Assembly (NCBI GenBank): GCA_947629125.1
Contig: CANRCO010000026.1
Span: 1-13,171 of the forward strand
DNA from: an uncultured Bacilli bacterium
Lineage (GTDB): Bacteria; Bacillota_I; Bacilli_A; RF39; UBA660
Length of the DNA: 13,171 nt
Reading direction: 5' to 3'
Shown here piece after piece: positions 5,970-13,171 of the stretch (positions are counted from its first letter, which is position 1; the number at the start of each line of letters is the position of its first letter). The position numbers were made by a program, and so were the translations under genes. Below the pieces are notes generated by a model. That model was not told the DNA's origin. It saw only the letters and a program-made list of their open reading frames with translations, and did not search any database.

Positions 5970-7133
5970 ATGAATAAAATTGAAACTACTAAATTATTAG
6001 ATAAGTTATATAATTTACGGGGTGATAATAGCGAAATTTTAGTACAAATGGAGCAAGCTAAACAAGAGGCTATTAATACTAAAGAAAGAACAACTAAAGA
6101 AAAAGATACTTTACAAGATAAAATAACAACCCTTAAAAAAGATGAAGAAGTATTAGATAGTGAAGGTAAAGCATTAAAAGAAGTTTTAGAAACTATAGAT
6201 ATAAGTAAATTTAATAATGTTTTAAATAGATTAAATATTGAATTTAATCCTGAAAAAATATATAAAACTATTAATGATAAATTACCAGAAGAAATTGATG
6301 CAGTTAAAAACGAATATGAAAATGCAATTCAAGAATTAGAATTAGTGGAAGATGAAATGAATAAAGCTATTACTCAAATTGATGAATTAGCTTTAAGAAA
6401 AGAACAAGCAATTGCTGACCAAAAACAACTTAATGAATATTTTCAACTTTCTTTAAGTGGTAATAATGGATTGACTAGAGAAACTATTACTGATTTATTA
6501 GCTAAATTTGGTTTTGATAATGAAGAACAAAGAGAAGCAGCTAAAATATTAATGTTTCCTGAAGATGCTTTATATGAATATGATAAAAATAATGTAAATG
6601 TCACTCCTACTATTCAAAATGAAACAAAAAAAGAACCTGCAATAGAAGAAAAAATTACTAATAATGTAGATACTCATATTCCAGTAATGGAAAATAAAGC
6701 TGCTGAAGAAACTCATCACTTTACTGCTACAGATTATGAAGATATGGTTAAATCTATAGATTCAATGGTTAATAAAAATGAAGATATAAAACTAATCTTA
6801 AATCAAGTAGGATTAAATGATACTGATTTTAGTGCTGATGATTTAGCTTATCTTAAAAATAATATAGATGATATTTTAATCGAAAAAAATGTTGATATAG
6901 CAAAGAAACATAATATAGATTTAGATATATTTGTTGATAATGTCAAGTTGTTAGTTGATAATGAATTTGGTCAAAAACTTGATAAGTTAATTGAAGTTGG
7001 TAAAGCACCATTAGATGTTTATCTAAATCCTGATATTTTATCTAAATACGATTTAAGTGGTTTAAATAATGCAATTGTTATGTTACAAGCTAATGGTTTA
7101 GATCCAAGAAAAGTACCATTAATTGCATATTAA
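5970..7133 (+). CDS. Unknown coiled-coil protein, 387 residues
   Basis: I do not recognise this gene. The protein appears cytoplasmic, with no signal peptide or membrane segment. Charged heptad-like helices at about 20-75 and 105-158 predict a coiled-coil. A short helical segment with LLAKFGF (177-182) follows, then a polar Asn/Glu/Lys-rich linker at about 205-250. The C-terminal helical domain (about 255-387) contains ILNQVGLNDTDFSADDLAYL, then VDNVKLLVDNEFGQKL, and ends NGLDPRKVPL. Alternating hydrophobic helices and short Gly-containing turns suggest a helical-repeat fold like the two genes that follow. It is first of three closely spaced genes with one promoter and one terminator. A structural or scaffolding role is possible, but no catalytic motif is visible. 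Confidence 0.75.
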   Translation: MNKIETTKLLDKLYNLRGDNSEILVQMEQAKQEAINTKERTTKEKDTLQDKITTLKKDEEVLDSEGKALKEVLETIDISKFNNVLNRLNIEFNPEKIYKTINDKLPEEIDAVKNEYENAIQELELVEDEMNKAITQIDELALRKEQAIADQKQLNEYFQLSLSGNNGLTRETITDLLAKFGFDNEEQREAAKILMFPEDALYEYDKNNVNVTPTIQNETKKEPAIEEKITNNVDTHIPVMENKAAEETHHFTATDYEDMVKSIDSMVNKNEDIKLILNQVGLNDTDFSADDLAYLKNNIDDILIEKNVDIAKKHNIDLDIFVDNVKLLVDNEFGQKLDKLIEVGKAPLDVYLNPDILSKYDLSGLNNAIVMLQANGLDPRKVPLIAY

Positions 7134-7148
7134 TTTAGGAGGTAGCAA

Positions 7149-7736
7149 ATGAGTCTTAAAGATAAAATTGAGTTAATAAAAAAAGAAAATAATATAAGTG
7201 AATTTCCGGAAGGTTATACAGAAAAACATTATCGTGCCTTAAATTTAATAGAACCAGAAAATATTAGTAAAGTTAATAATGTAGTAAAACAAAAAGATAT
7301 TTCTTTAACTAATGCAATGGGTATTATTGATATTAAAACTTATTTAAGAGATGCTAAAGATATTGAAGATACAATTAGCTCAATAATAGCAGTTGGGGAA
7401 AAAGATTTGTTAAAAAATTATCCGGAAGTTTTAAGTGATAATAATGTTTTAAAATATTATCAAAGAATTAAGTTATGTCAAGATAATAAAATTCAATATA
7501 AAGATGAGTCTGGTAACTATGCTGATTTTGTTTTAAACAATGCTGCTTGGAATGCTATGGTTCAAAAAAATAAGAATATGGATGAACCTAAAGAAGTTCA
7601 AAATAACCAAGAACAAAATGTCGATTTAGATCGTTTAAAAGAATTAAAAGAAAGTATAGCTAAGACAATTGAATCATTAAATTCAGAAGAAAAATTTGAG
7701 GAAAATGATAATAATATAAGGAGACGTGTAGCATGA
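7149..7736 (+). CDS. Unknown alpha-helical protein, 195 residues
   Basis: I do not recognise this gene. It starts 15 bases after the previous stop with a consensus AGGAGG (7137-7142) six bases before the ATG, so it is probably well translated from the shared mRNA. The protein is hydrophilic and predicted mostly helical. A central segment, LLKNYPEVLSDNNVLKYYQR (about 94-113), has the 'P-x-x-L ... helix ... helix' look of short helical repeats. A KIQYKDESGNYADFVL stretch follows, then a polar linker and a charged helix (about 158-182) that could form a coiled-coil. No catalytic motif, signal peptide or membrane segment is visible. The stop codon overlaps the next start (ATGA), implying coupled synthesis with the 95-residue protein. 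Confidence 0.75.
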   Translation: MSLKDKIELIKKENNISEFPEGYTEKHYRALNLIEPENISKVNNVVKQKDISLTNAMGIIDIKTYLRDAKDIEDTISSIIAVGEKDLLKNYPEVLSDNNVLKYYQRIKLCQDNKIQYKDESGNYADFVLNNAAWNAMVQKNKNMDEPKEVQNNQEQNVDLDRLKELKESIAKTIESLNSEEKFEENDNNIRRRVA

Positions 7737-8020
7737 ATTTTTTAGAAAAATATGGTTTTACACCAGATGAAATTGAACAATTTGTTAGTAGTACTCCTAA
7801 ATCATTAGCTCAAGATATTGAAAAACATCCTAAATTAATATCTAAAAATATTGAATACTTAAGAGATCTAGGCGTAAATAATTATCGTGAAATATTTCAA
7901 AAATATTATGATATGTTTTTGATGGATAATAGTAATTTTATTGAAGTTTTTGCTAAGTATGATCGAGAAGATTTAGTTGATAAATTAGCAAAAAATATAG
8001 ATATAGTTGAATTTCTATAA
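7733..8020 (+). CDS. Small mTERF-like helical protein, 95 residues
   Basis: Small protein whose function I cannot assign. Residues 3-60 follow a pattern close to an mTERF motif: a leucine helix, Y-G-F-T-P-D-E-I, a short helix ending in TPKSL, PKLISKNIEYLRDLGV, then NYREIFQKYYDMFL. mTERF-type repeats are best known from organellar nucleic-acid-binding proteins, so this is a resemblance by eye, not an assignment. A shorter second unit (SNFIEVFAKYDREDLVDKL) follows. AAGGAG (7718-7723) lies nine bases before the ATG, and the start overlaps the previous stop. It is the last cassette gene; a strong terminator begins at its stop codon. Confidence 0.75.
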   Translation: MNFLEKYGFTPDEIEQFVSSTPKSLAQDIEKHPKLISKNIEYLRDLGVNNYREIFQKYYDMFLMDNSNFIEVFAKYDREDLVDKLAKNIDIVEFL

Positions 8021-8043
8021 AAGCTACAATCTAGCTTTTTTTT
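8019..8043 (+). terminator. Strong intrinsic terminator of the helical cassette
   Basis: AAAAGCTA (8019-8026) is perfectly complementary to TAGCTTTT (8032-8039) with a 5-base CAATC loop, and the T-run continues to 8043. The hairpin starts within the stop codon of the 95-residue gene and separates the cassette from pcrA. Confidence 0.85.
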
Positions 8044-8044
8044 A

Positions 8045-8053
8045 TGCTATAAT
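8045..8053 (+). promoter_or_regulatory. Extended -10 promoter of the pcrA operon
   Basis: A perfect TGCTATAAT (TATAAT at 8048-8053) starts one base after the cassette terminator's T-run. No good -35 exists; the 17-base-spaced position falls in the terminator loop (TACAAT, 8025-8030). Transcription would begin near 8060, leaving a leader of about 27 bases. Confidence 0.65.
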
Positions 8054-8086
8054 AAAGAAGTAATTTATAATGAGTGGAGTATTAAT

Positions 8087-10165
8087 ATGAACAATTTAAA
8101 TGAGCAACAATTAGAAGCAGTTAATCATATTGATGGACCTTGCTTAGTCATTGCTGGTGCAGGTAGTGGTAAAACTAAAGTGTTAACAACAAGAATAGCT
8201 AACTTAATTGAAAAAGGAGTGAATTCTTATAATATTTTAGCCATAACTTTTACGAATAAAGCAGCAAAAGAAATGCGAGATAGATTAAATACAATGGTTG
8301 ATGAAAATTATGCCTTTGTTGGTACTTTTCATTCTTTTGGCGTGCGTGTAATTAGAGAAAATGCTCAGCAATTTAATTTGACTTCAAGTTTTAGTATTTT
8401 AGATAGTGATGATGTTTTAATAGTAATCAAAAAAATATTAAAAGATTTAGGTTATGATACTAAGGAATATGCCCCATCATATATTCGTAATCGTATTAGT
8501 TTTATTAAAAATGAAATGTTAAATGCAACGGAGTTAGATAAATTTTTTACTTCAGATGCCGAAAAAGTGGCAGTTAAAGTTTATAAAGAATATACTAAAT
8601 TATTAATAAAAAATAATTCTGTAGATTTTGATGATTTAATTAAATTACCAGTTGAATTATTTATGAAAGACAAAAATGTTTTAGAAAGATATCAAGATAG
8701 ATTTCGTTATATATTAATTGATGAATACCAAGATACTAATGAAGTTCAATATAAATTAACTAGATTATTAGCTCAAAAATATCAAAATATCTTTGTAGTA
8801 GGTGACCCTGATCAATCAATTTATCAATTTCGTGGAGCAAATTATCAAAATATTCTAAATTTTGAAAAAGATTATAAGAATACTAAAGTTATTTCCTTAG
8901 AAGAAAATTATCGAAGTACAAAAAATATTTTGGAGGCAGCTAACCAAGTTATTAAAAATAATCGAAACCGTAAAGAAAAGAACTTATGGAGTAATAAAGA
9001 TAATAATATTAAAATTAAATATATGCGTAGCTATGATGAAAGACACGAAATAAAGTTAGTTACTGAGGAAATTAATAACTTATTAACTTTAGGATATAAA
9101 TACCAAGATATTGCTATTTTTTATCGGACTAATGCCCAATCTCGAATTGCTGAAGAAATGTTAATTAAAGCGAATATTCCTTATAAAGTTGTTGGTAGTT
9201 TTTATTTTTATAGTCGTAAAGAAATTAAAGATTTACTATGTTATTTAAGATTAATTAATAATTTAGATGATGACATAAGCTTAAAAAGAATAATTAATGT
9301 TCCTAAAAGAAAAATAGGAGTAAAAACAGTAACTGATTTAGAAAAAATGGCTAATGAAAAAAATATCAGTATGTTTGATGCAATAACTAAAGGAAAAGAA
9401 TTAGAATTTAAAAATTTAATATTAGAACTTAAAAAAGATAGCGATAATATGTCTTTAACTGAATTAATTGATGATATTTTAGATAAAAGTAAAATGTTAG
9501 AAGAATTAGAAAAAGAACATACTATTGAAAGTGATATTCGAATTGAAAACTTAATGGAATTTAAAAGTATTACAACTTCTTTTGAAAATCAAACTGGTAG
9601 TATTAATTTGAATGATTTTTTAGAAGAAATTTCGTTAATTGCTGATATTACTGAGCATAAAAATTTAGATAATGTTGTAACTTTAATGACTATTCATAGT
9701 GCTAAAGGTTTAGAATTTAAAGTTGTTTTCTTAATTGGAATGGAAGAGGGTATTTTTCCTCATTCTAATTCATTTATAGAAAAAGATGGTATTGAAGAGG
9801 AACGACGCCTTTGTTATGTAGGAATAACCAGAGCTAAAGAAAGATTATATTTACTTAATACTAAAAGAAGAATGCTTTATGGTAAAGATAGTATGAATCC
9901 ACCTAGTCGTTTTATTAATGAAATTGATAGCGATTTATTAGAAAAAGTTAACGCAACAATTAAAGAAGAAAAAAATATTGATTTTAAAGATATGTATATC
10001 CCCGAAGAAGATGTTGATTTAAAAAAAGGTGATATTATTATACATAATATTTATGGTAAAGGGGTTATAATAGATATTGATGATAAATATGTAAATATTG
10101 CTTTTGCTAAAAATTTTGGTGTACGAAAACTATTAAAAAATCATAAAGGTATTAAGAAGGTGTAA
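8087..10165 (+). CDS. pcrA: PcrA, UvrD-family 3'-5' DNA helicase
   Basis: Superfamily 1A ATP-dependent helicase acting in DNA repair, at transcription-replication conflicts and in plasmid rolling-circle replication. Motifs in order: Q-motif region LNEQQLEAV (4-12), Walker A GAGSGKT (24-30), TFTNKAAKEM (54-63), GTFHSFG (79-85), Walker B DEYQDTN (212-218), motif III GDPDQSIYQFRGA (239-251), motif IV NYRST (274-278), motif V TIHSAKGLEF (about 534-543) and motif VI YVGITRAKERLYL (about 576-588). The C-terminus (about 645-692) is a Tudor-like segment (GDIIIHNIYGKGVI) of the kind that binds RNA polymerase. At 692 residues it is a little shorter than Bacillus PcrA. TGGAG at about 8075-8079 precedes the ATG. 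It is followed two bases later by the nucleotidyltransferase gene and then ligA. Confidence 0.96.
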   Translation: MNNLNEQQLEAVNHIDGPCLVIAGAGSGKTKVLTTRIANLIEKGVNSYNILAITFTNKAAKEMRDRLNTMVDENYAFVGTFHSFGVRVIRENAQQFNLTSSFSILDSDDVLIVIKKILKDLGYDTKEYAPSYIRNRISFIKNEMLNATELDKFFTSDAEKVAVKVYKEYTKLLIKNNSVDFDDLIKLPVELFMKDKNVLERYQDRFRYILIDEYQDTNEVQYKLTRLLAQKYQNIFVVGDPDQSIYQFRGANYQNILNFEKDYKNTKVISLEENYRSTKNILEAANQVIKNNRNRKEKNLWSNKDNNIKIKYMRSYDERHEIKLVTEEINNLLTLGYKYQDIAIFYRTNAQSRIAEEMLIKANIPYKVVGSFYFYSRKEIKDLLCYLRLINNLDDDISLKRIINVPKRKIGVKTVTDLEKMANEKNISMFDAITKGKELEFKNLILELKKDSDNMSLTELIDDILDKSKMLEELEKEHTIESDIRIENLMEFKSITTSFENQTGSINLNDFLEEISLIADITEHKNLDNVVTLMTIHSAKGLEFKVVFLIGMEEGIFPHSNSFIEKDGIEEERRLCYVGITRAKERLYLLNTKRRMLYGKDSMNPPSRFINEIDSDLLEKVNATIKEEKNIDFKDMYIPEEDVDLKKGDIIIHNIYGKGVIIDIDDKYVNIAFAKNFGVRKLLKNHKGIKKV

Positions 10166-10167
10166 TA

Positions 10168-11091
10168 ATGCAAGAATTGACATTAGTTATATTAGCAGCA
10201 GGTATGGCCAGTAGGTTTGGTAGTGATAAACAAATTGAAGCAGTTGGGCCAAACAATGAATACCTTATTGATTATTCAATACATGATGCAATTAAAGCTG
10301 GTTTTGACAAAATAATTATTGTTATTCGTCCCGAACACTATGAAATTTTTAATAACACTGTTGGTAAGAGAATTAATAGTAAAGTTAATTTAATTTATGC
10401 TTTTCAAAAGTTAGATGATATACCTAAAGATGTGAAAATTCCTGAAGGACGGACTAAATTATGGGGAACAGCTCATGCTTTATTAGCTGCAGCACCTTTT
10501 ATTAATGGTAATTTTGCTATTATTAATGCTGATGATTTTTATGGTAAGAAATCTTTTCAGGTTTTAGCAGATTTTCTAAAAAATAATACTAATCCTAATG
10601 AGTATATTTCGATAAATTATGAAATTGGTAAGACAATAAGTAATAATCCAGTAAAAAGAGGTATTTGCCAAGTAAAAGATAATTATATTGTTGATTTAGA
10701 TGAGTGTTTAGTTACCTTAAATAAAAATAAAGTTCATTGTCAAACATTAGATAATAAAAAAGAATTTGATATTAACCTTAATCATCCTGTAATGATGAAT
10801 ATGTTTGGTTTTAAAAGAAATTATTTAGATTATTTACAAGAAGAATTTAATAAATTTATCCATAATTCACTTGATTTAACTTGTGAATCTCTTATCAACA
10901 AGCCTTTAAAAGAGTTAATATTAAACCATCAAGTTAAAATGTTTGCTAAGATGTCTAATGAAGAGTATTTTGGTATGACTTATAAACCTGATTTAAAAGA
11001 TGTAAAACAAAAAATATTAGAAAAAATAAATAATGGTGTTTATAAAGAAAATTTATGGGAGGATTTAAATGAAAATAAAACAAAGAATTGA
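10168..11091 (+). CDS. Sugar-phosphate-type nucleotidyltransferase
   Basis: NTP-transferase of the GT-A/Rossmann type, related to enzymes that make NDP-sugars from sugar-1-phosphates; the actual substrate is unknown. The N-terminal nucleotide-binding loop LAAGMASRFGSDKQ (9-22), GPNNEYLIDYSIHDAIKAGF (27-46), the WGTAHALLAA segment (99-108) and the metal-binding NADDFYG (120-126) are all visible. The 307-residue length fits the family found in Bacteroidetes and Clostridia. It lies two bases after pcrA, with AAGGTG (10157-10162) as ribosome binding site, and its last 23 bases overlap ligA. This places it inside a DNA-repair operon, where Bacillus-type pcrA-ligA clusters do not usually carry such a gene. 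The C-terminal third (about 200-300) has no motif I can name. Confidence 0.85.
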   Translation: MQELTLVILAAGMASRFGSDKQIEAVGPNNEYLIDYSIHDAIKAGFDKIIIVIRPEHYEIFNNTVGKRINSKVNLIYAFQKLDDIPKDVKIPEGRTKLWGTAHALLAAAPFINGNFAIINADDFYGKKSFQVLADFLKNNTNPNEYISINYEIGKTISNNPVKRGICQVKDNYIVDLDECLVTLNKNKVHCQTLDNKKEFDINLNHPVMMNMFGFKRNYLDYLQEEFNKFIHNSLDLTCESLINKPLKELILNHQVKMFAKMSNEEYFGMTYKPDLKDVKQKILEKINNGVYKENLWEDLNENKTKN

Positions 11092-13072
11092 AGAACTAGT
11101 TCAAATACTTGATAAAGCTAATTATGAATATTATGTTTTAGATAATCCGACCATAACTGACCAAGAATTTGATAAATATTTAAGAGAATTAGAACAATTG
11201 GAAAATGATTATCCTCAGTATAAACTTGCCGGTTCTCCTACCCAAAGAGTTGGAGGAGAAGTTATTGATAAATTTAATAAGATAACTCATTCAATTCCAA
11301 TGTTATCTTTACCAGATGTTTTTAATGAACAAGAAATAATTGATTTTGATAATCGAATTAAAAAAGCTGGATTTACTCCAGAATACGTTTGCGAACTAAA
11401 AATAGATGGATTAAGCGGTTCTTTTCATTATCATGATGGTTTATTAATAACGGGGGCAACCCGTGGTAATGGGGTAATTGGAGAAGATATTACTCATAAT
11501 GTTAAAACTATTAAATCTTTACCATTGAAATTACAAAAAAATATAGCTGATATTGAAGTTAGAGGAGAAATTTATTTATCTAAACAAACATTAAAAGATT
11601 TAAATGAACAGAGAAAAGCTAATAATTTACCACTTTTACAAAATTGTCGTAATGCAGCTGCTGGTTCAATTAGACAATTAGATAGTAAAATAGCTGCTGA
11701 AAGAAATTTAGATTGTTGGATTTATCATTTACCTAATCCCGAAGATTTTGGTATAAAAACTCATGTGGAAGCTCTAAATTTTATGAAAGATTTAGGTTTA
11801 AAAGTTAATCCCGCTAATCGTTTAGTTAAAGATATTCAAGGTATTTTGGATTATATTGCAGAATTTAGTACTAAAAGAAGTGAACTACCTTATGATATTG
11901 ATGGAGTAGTTATTAAAGTTAATAATTTAGATATGCAAAAAAAATTAGGATTTACTGCGAAACACCCTCGGTGGGCAATTGCTTATAAATTTCCTGCTGA
12001 AGAAGTTTTAACTAAATTAACCGATATTATTTTCACAGTTGGAAGAACGGGAAAGATAACTCCTAATGCTGTTTTAGAGCCAGTTATTTTAATGGGTTCA
12101 ACTATTCGTCGAGCAACGTTACACAATGAAGATTATGTTAACGAAAAACAATTAAAAATAAAGGATATTGTTGCTATTCGTAAAGCTGGCGATGTTATTC
12201 CAGAAGTAGTTGAAGCTAAATTTGACAGAAGAAATGGTGATGAAATAGCTTTCAAAATGATAGACGAATGTCCGATTTGTCACACAAAATTGATAAAAAA
12301 AGAAAATCAAGTTGATTATTACTGTCCAAATGAAGAATGTCCAGCTCGTAATATTGAAAAACTAATTCATTATTGTAGTCGTAAAGCTATGAATATAGAA
12401 GGTTTGGGTGAAAAAATAATTGAAGATTTTTTCAATCTCCATTTTATTAACGATATTACTGATATTTATGATTTAAATAAACACCAAAAAGATTTAATGG
12501 AATTAGAAGGTTACGGTAAAAAAAGTATAGAAAATATTTTAAATGCTATTGAACAAAGTAAGAAAAATAGTTTAGAAAAAGTTCTTTTTGGCTTAGGTAT
12601 TGAAGGTATTGGTGAAAAAACAGCATTAATTTTAGCTAAAAAGTATAAAACTATTGATAACTTAATGAATATGAATGTCGAAGACTTGCAACAACAAAAA
12701 GACATAGGGCCTATTTTAGCTATAAATATATATAATTATTTTCAAGATGCTAAAAATGTTAATTTAGTAAATAAATTAAAAGAAATAGGAGTAAATTTCA
12801 ATTATTTAGGACAACAAGAACAATATAATGAGTTTATAACTAATAAAAAATTTGTAATAACTGGTAGTATTTCTGACATGAGTCGTGATGAAATAGAAAA
12901 AATAATTAGTGATTTTGGTGGTCAAGCATCGTCTAGTGTTACTAATGCTACTGATATTGTAATAGTTGGTGATAAACCAGGTAGTAAGTATGATAAAGCT
13001 TTAAAATTAAATAAAGAAATATGGAATCAAACTAAACTTAAAGAAGTTCTAAGTCAAATAAATAACGGTTAA
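11069..13072 (+). CDS. ligA: LigA, NAD+-dependent DNA ligase
   Basis: Seals nicks in replication and repair, using NAD+ as AMP donor. At 667 residues it has the full domain set: N-terminal Ia domain (YYVLDNPTITDQEFD, about 21-35), adenylation domain with catalytic K111 in K-I-D-G (111-114), RGEIYL (165-170), DIDGVVIK (276-283), WAIAYKFP (302-309) and K283/K307; OB fold (about 318-395); four-Cys zinc finger (C401, C404, C419, C424); helix-hairpin-helix repeats (MNIEGLGEKI, GYGKKSI, GIEGIGEKTA); and a BRCT domain from about 590. Unusual positions: TRGNG for the common TRGDG, LSLPD for LSLDN, and NCRNAAAG for NPRNAAAG. GGGAGG (11057-11062) is six bases before the ATG, which lies inside the preceding gene. 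Confidence 0.97.
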   Translation: MKIKQRIEELVQILDKANYEYYVLDNPTITDQEFDKYLRELEQLENDYPQYKLAGSPTQRVGGEVIDKFNKITHSIPMLSLPDVFNEQEIIDFDNRIKKAGFTPEYVCELKIDGLSGSFHYHDGLLITGATRGNGVIGEDITHNVKTIKSLPLKLQKNIADIEVRGEIYLSKQTLKDLNEQRKANNLPLLQNCRNAAAGSIRQLDSKIAAERNLDCWIYHLPNPEDFGIKTHVEALNFMKDLGLKVNPANRLVKDIQGILDYIAEFSTKRSELPYDIDGVVIKVNNLDMQKKLGFTAKHPRWAIAYKFPAEEVLTKLTDIIFTVGRTGKITPNAVLEPVILMGSTIRRATLHNEDYVNEKQLKIKDIVAIRKAGDVIPEVVEAKFDRRNGDEIAFKMIDECPICHTKLIKKENQVDYYCPNEECPARNIEKLIHYCSRKAMNIEGLGEKIIEDFFNLHFINDITDIYDLNKHQKDLMELEGYGKKSIENILNAIEQSKKNSLEKVLFGLGIEGIGEKTALILAKKYKTIDNLMNMNVEDLQQQKDIGPILAINIYNYFQDAKNVNLVNKLKEIGVNFNYLGQQEQYNEFITNKKFVITGSISDMSRDEIEKIISDFGGQASSSVTNATDIVIVGDKPGSKYDKALKLNKEIWNQTKLKEVLSQINNG

Positions 13073-13171
13073 GTATATCAAAACACAAAAATACTGTCAA
13101 ATTTTTTTGAAAATGTCAGTAGATAATTTTTTGAAAATGTCAGTGAAAGTGTAATATAAATATCAAACAAG
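13073..13171. repeat. AT-rich tail with direct repeats and TGTCA motifs
   Basis: The 18-base sequence TTTTTTGAAAATGTCAGT occurs twice, at 13103-13120 and 13127-13144, with a period of 24. TGTCA occurs at 13095, 13114 and 13138. ACTGTCA (13093-13099) is also a near-inverted copy of TGTCAGT. No coding sequence or terminator for ligA is visible. The arrangement could be one end of an insertion sequence with subterminal repeats (IS21-like ends are one possibility) or a protein-binding repeat; no transposase is within the window. Confidence 0.6.

Noticed and set aside
5970..7133. SMC/RecN-like ATPase, because of the coiled-coil
   Set aside because: There is no Walker A, Walker B or signature motif at either end of the protein.
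5970..8020. Anti-phage defence system or toxin-antitoxin module
   Set aside because: The three-gene layout is suggestive, but no nuclease, NTPase, protease, TIR or known toxin motif is visible in any of the proteins.
12511..12705. Minus-strand ORF of 64 codons inside ligA
   Set aside because: It lies wholly within the conserved ligA helix-hairpin-helix region, and its Ser/Phe/Leu-rich product is the mirror of Lys/Glu-rich coding sequence.
13093..13144. CRISPR array
   Set aside because: There are only two repeat copies with 6 bases between them, far too short for spacers, and no cas genes.

Overview
The window looks like chromosomal DNA from a very AT-rich, low-GC Gram-positive bacterium of the Bacillota. 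It most resembles an uncultured gut or host-associated Bacilli lineage near the Mollicutes/RF39/Erysipelotrichales. The reasons are strong AT bias, A/T-ending codons, AGGAGG-type ribosome binding sites, extended -10 promoters (TGnTATAAT), a short Mollicutes-like 5S rRNA and Bacillus-type gene neighbourhoods (tsaE-tsaB-rimI-tsaD; pcrA...ligA). Three genes end in TGA and the Trp codons I checked are TGG, so the code is standard and this is not a Mycoplasma/Spiroplasma. The lineage call is an inference.

Layout: all genes are on the + strand, co-directional with the rRNA. (1) 5-118: a 5S rRNA, presumably the last gene of an rRNA operon, with an intrinsic terminator folded into its 3' end. (2) 213-2721: tsaE, tsaB, rimI and tsaD, the tRNA t6A37 modification genes plus the S18-type acetyltransferase. 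tsaB, rimI and tsaD overlap, and tsaB has its own promoter. (3) 2811-5866: a small surface protein with a SipW/TasA-type signal anchor, then a CtpE-like P-type cation ATPase 17 bases further on, probably co-transcribed from a promoter whose spacer holds a T10 tract. (4) 5970-8020: three tightly spaced genes of unknown function, all predicted alpha-helical, bounded by their own promoter and a strong terminator. The smallest resembles an mTERF-type helical repeat. (5) 8087-13072: pcrA (UvrD-family helicase), a sugar-phosphate-type nucleotidyltransferase and ligA (NAD+-dependent DNA ligase), with almost no spacing, preceded by their own promoter. (6) 13073-13171: a non-coding tail with two 18-base direct repeats (period 24) and three TGTCA motifs, possibly the edge of a mobile element or a regulatory repeat.

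Most of the window is housekeeping: translation fidelity (t6A, S18 acetylation) and DNA repair/replication (PcrA, LigA). The least explained parts are the three-gene helical cassette at 5970-8020, the possibly phase-variable promoter of the surface protein at 2760-2788, the nucleotidyltransferase between pcrA and ligA, and the terminal repeats. I see no CRISPR array, tRNA, transposase gene or toxin-antitoxin pair, and no unambiguous new defence system. No gene-free stretch exceeds 300 bases. The window starts at a 5S gene and ends in repeats, both typical assembly break points, so it may be a whole contig.
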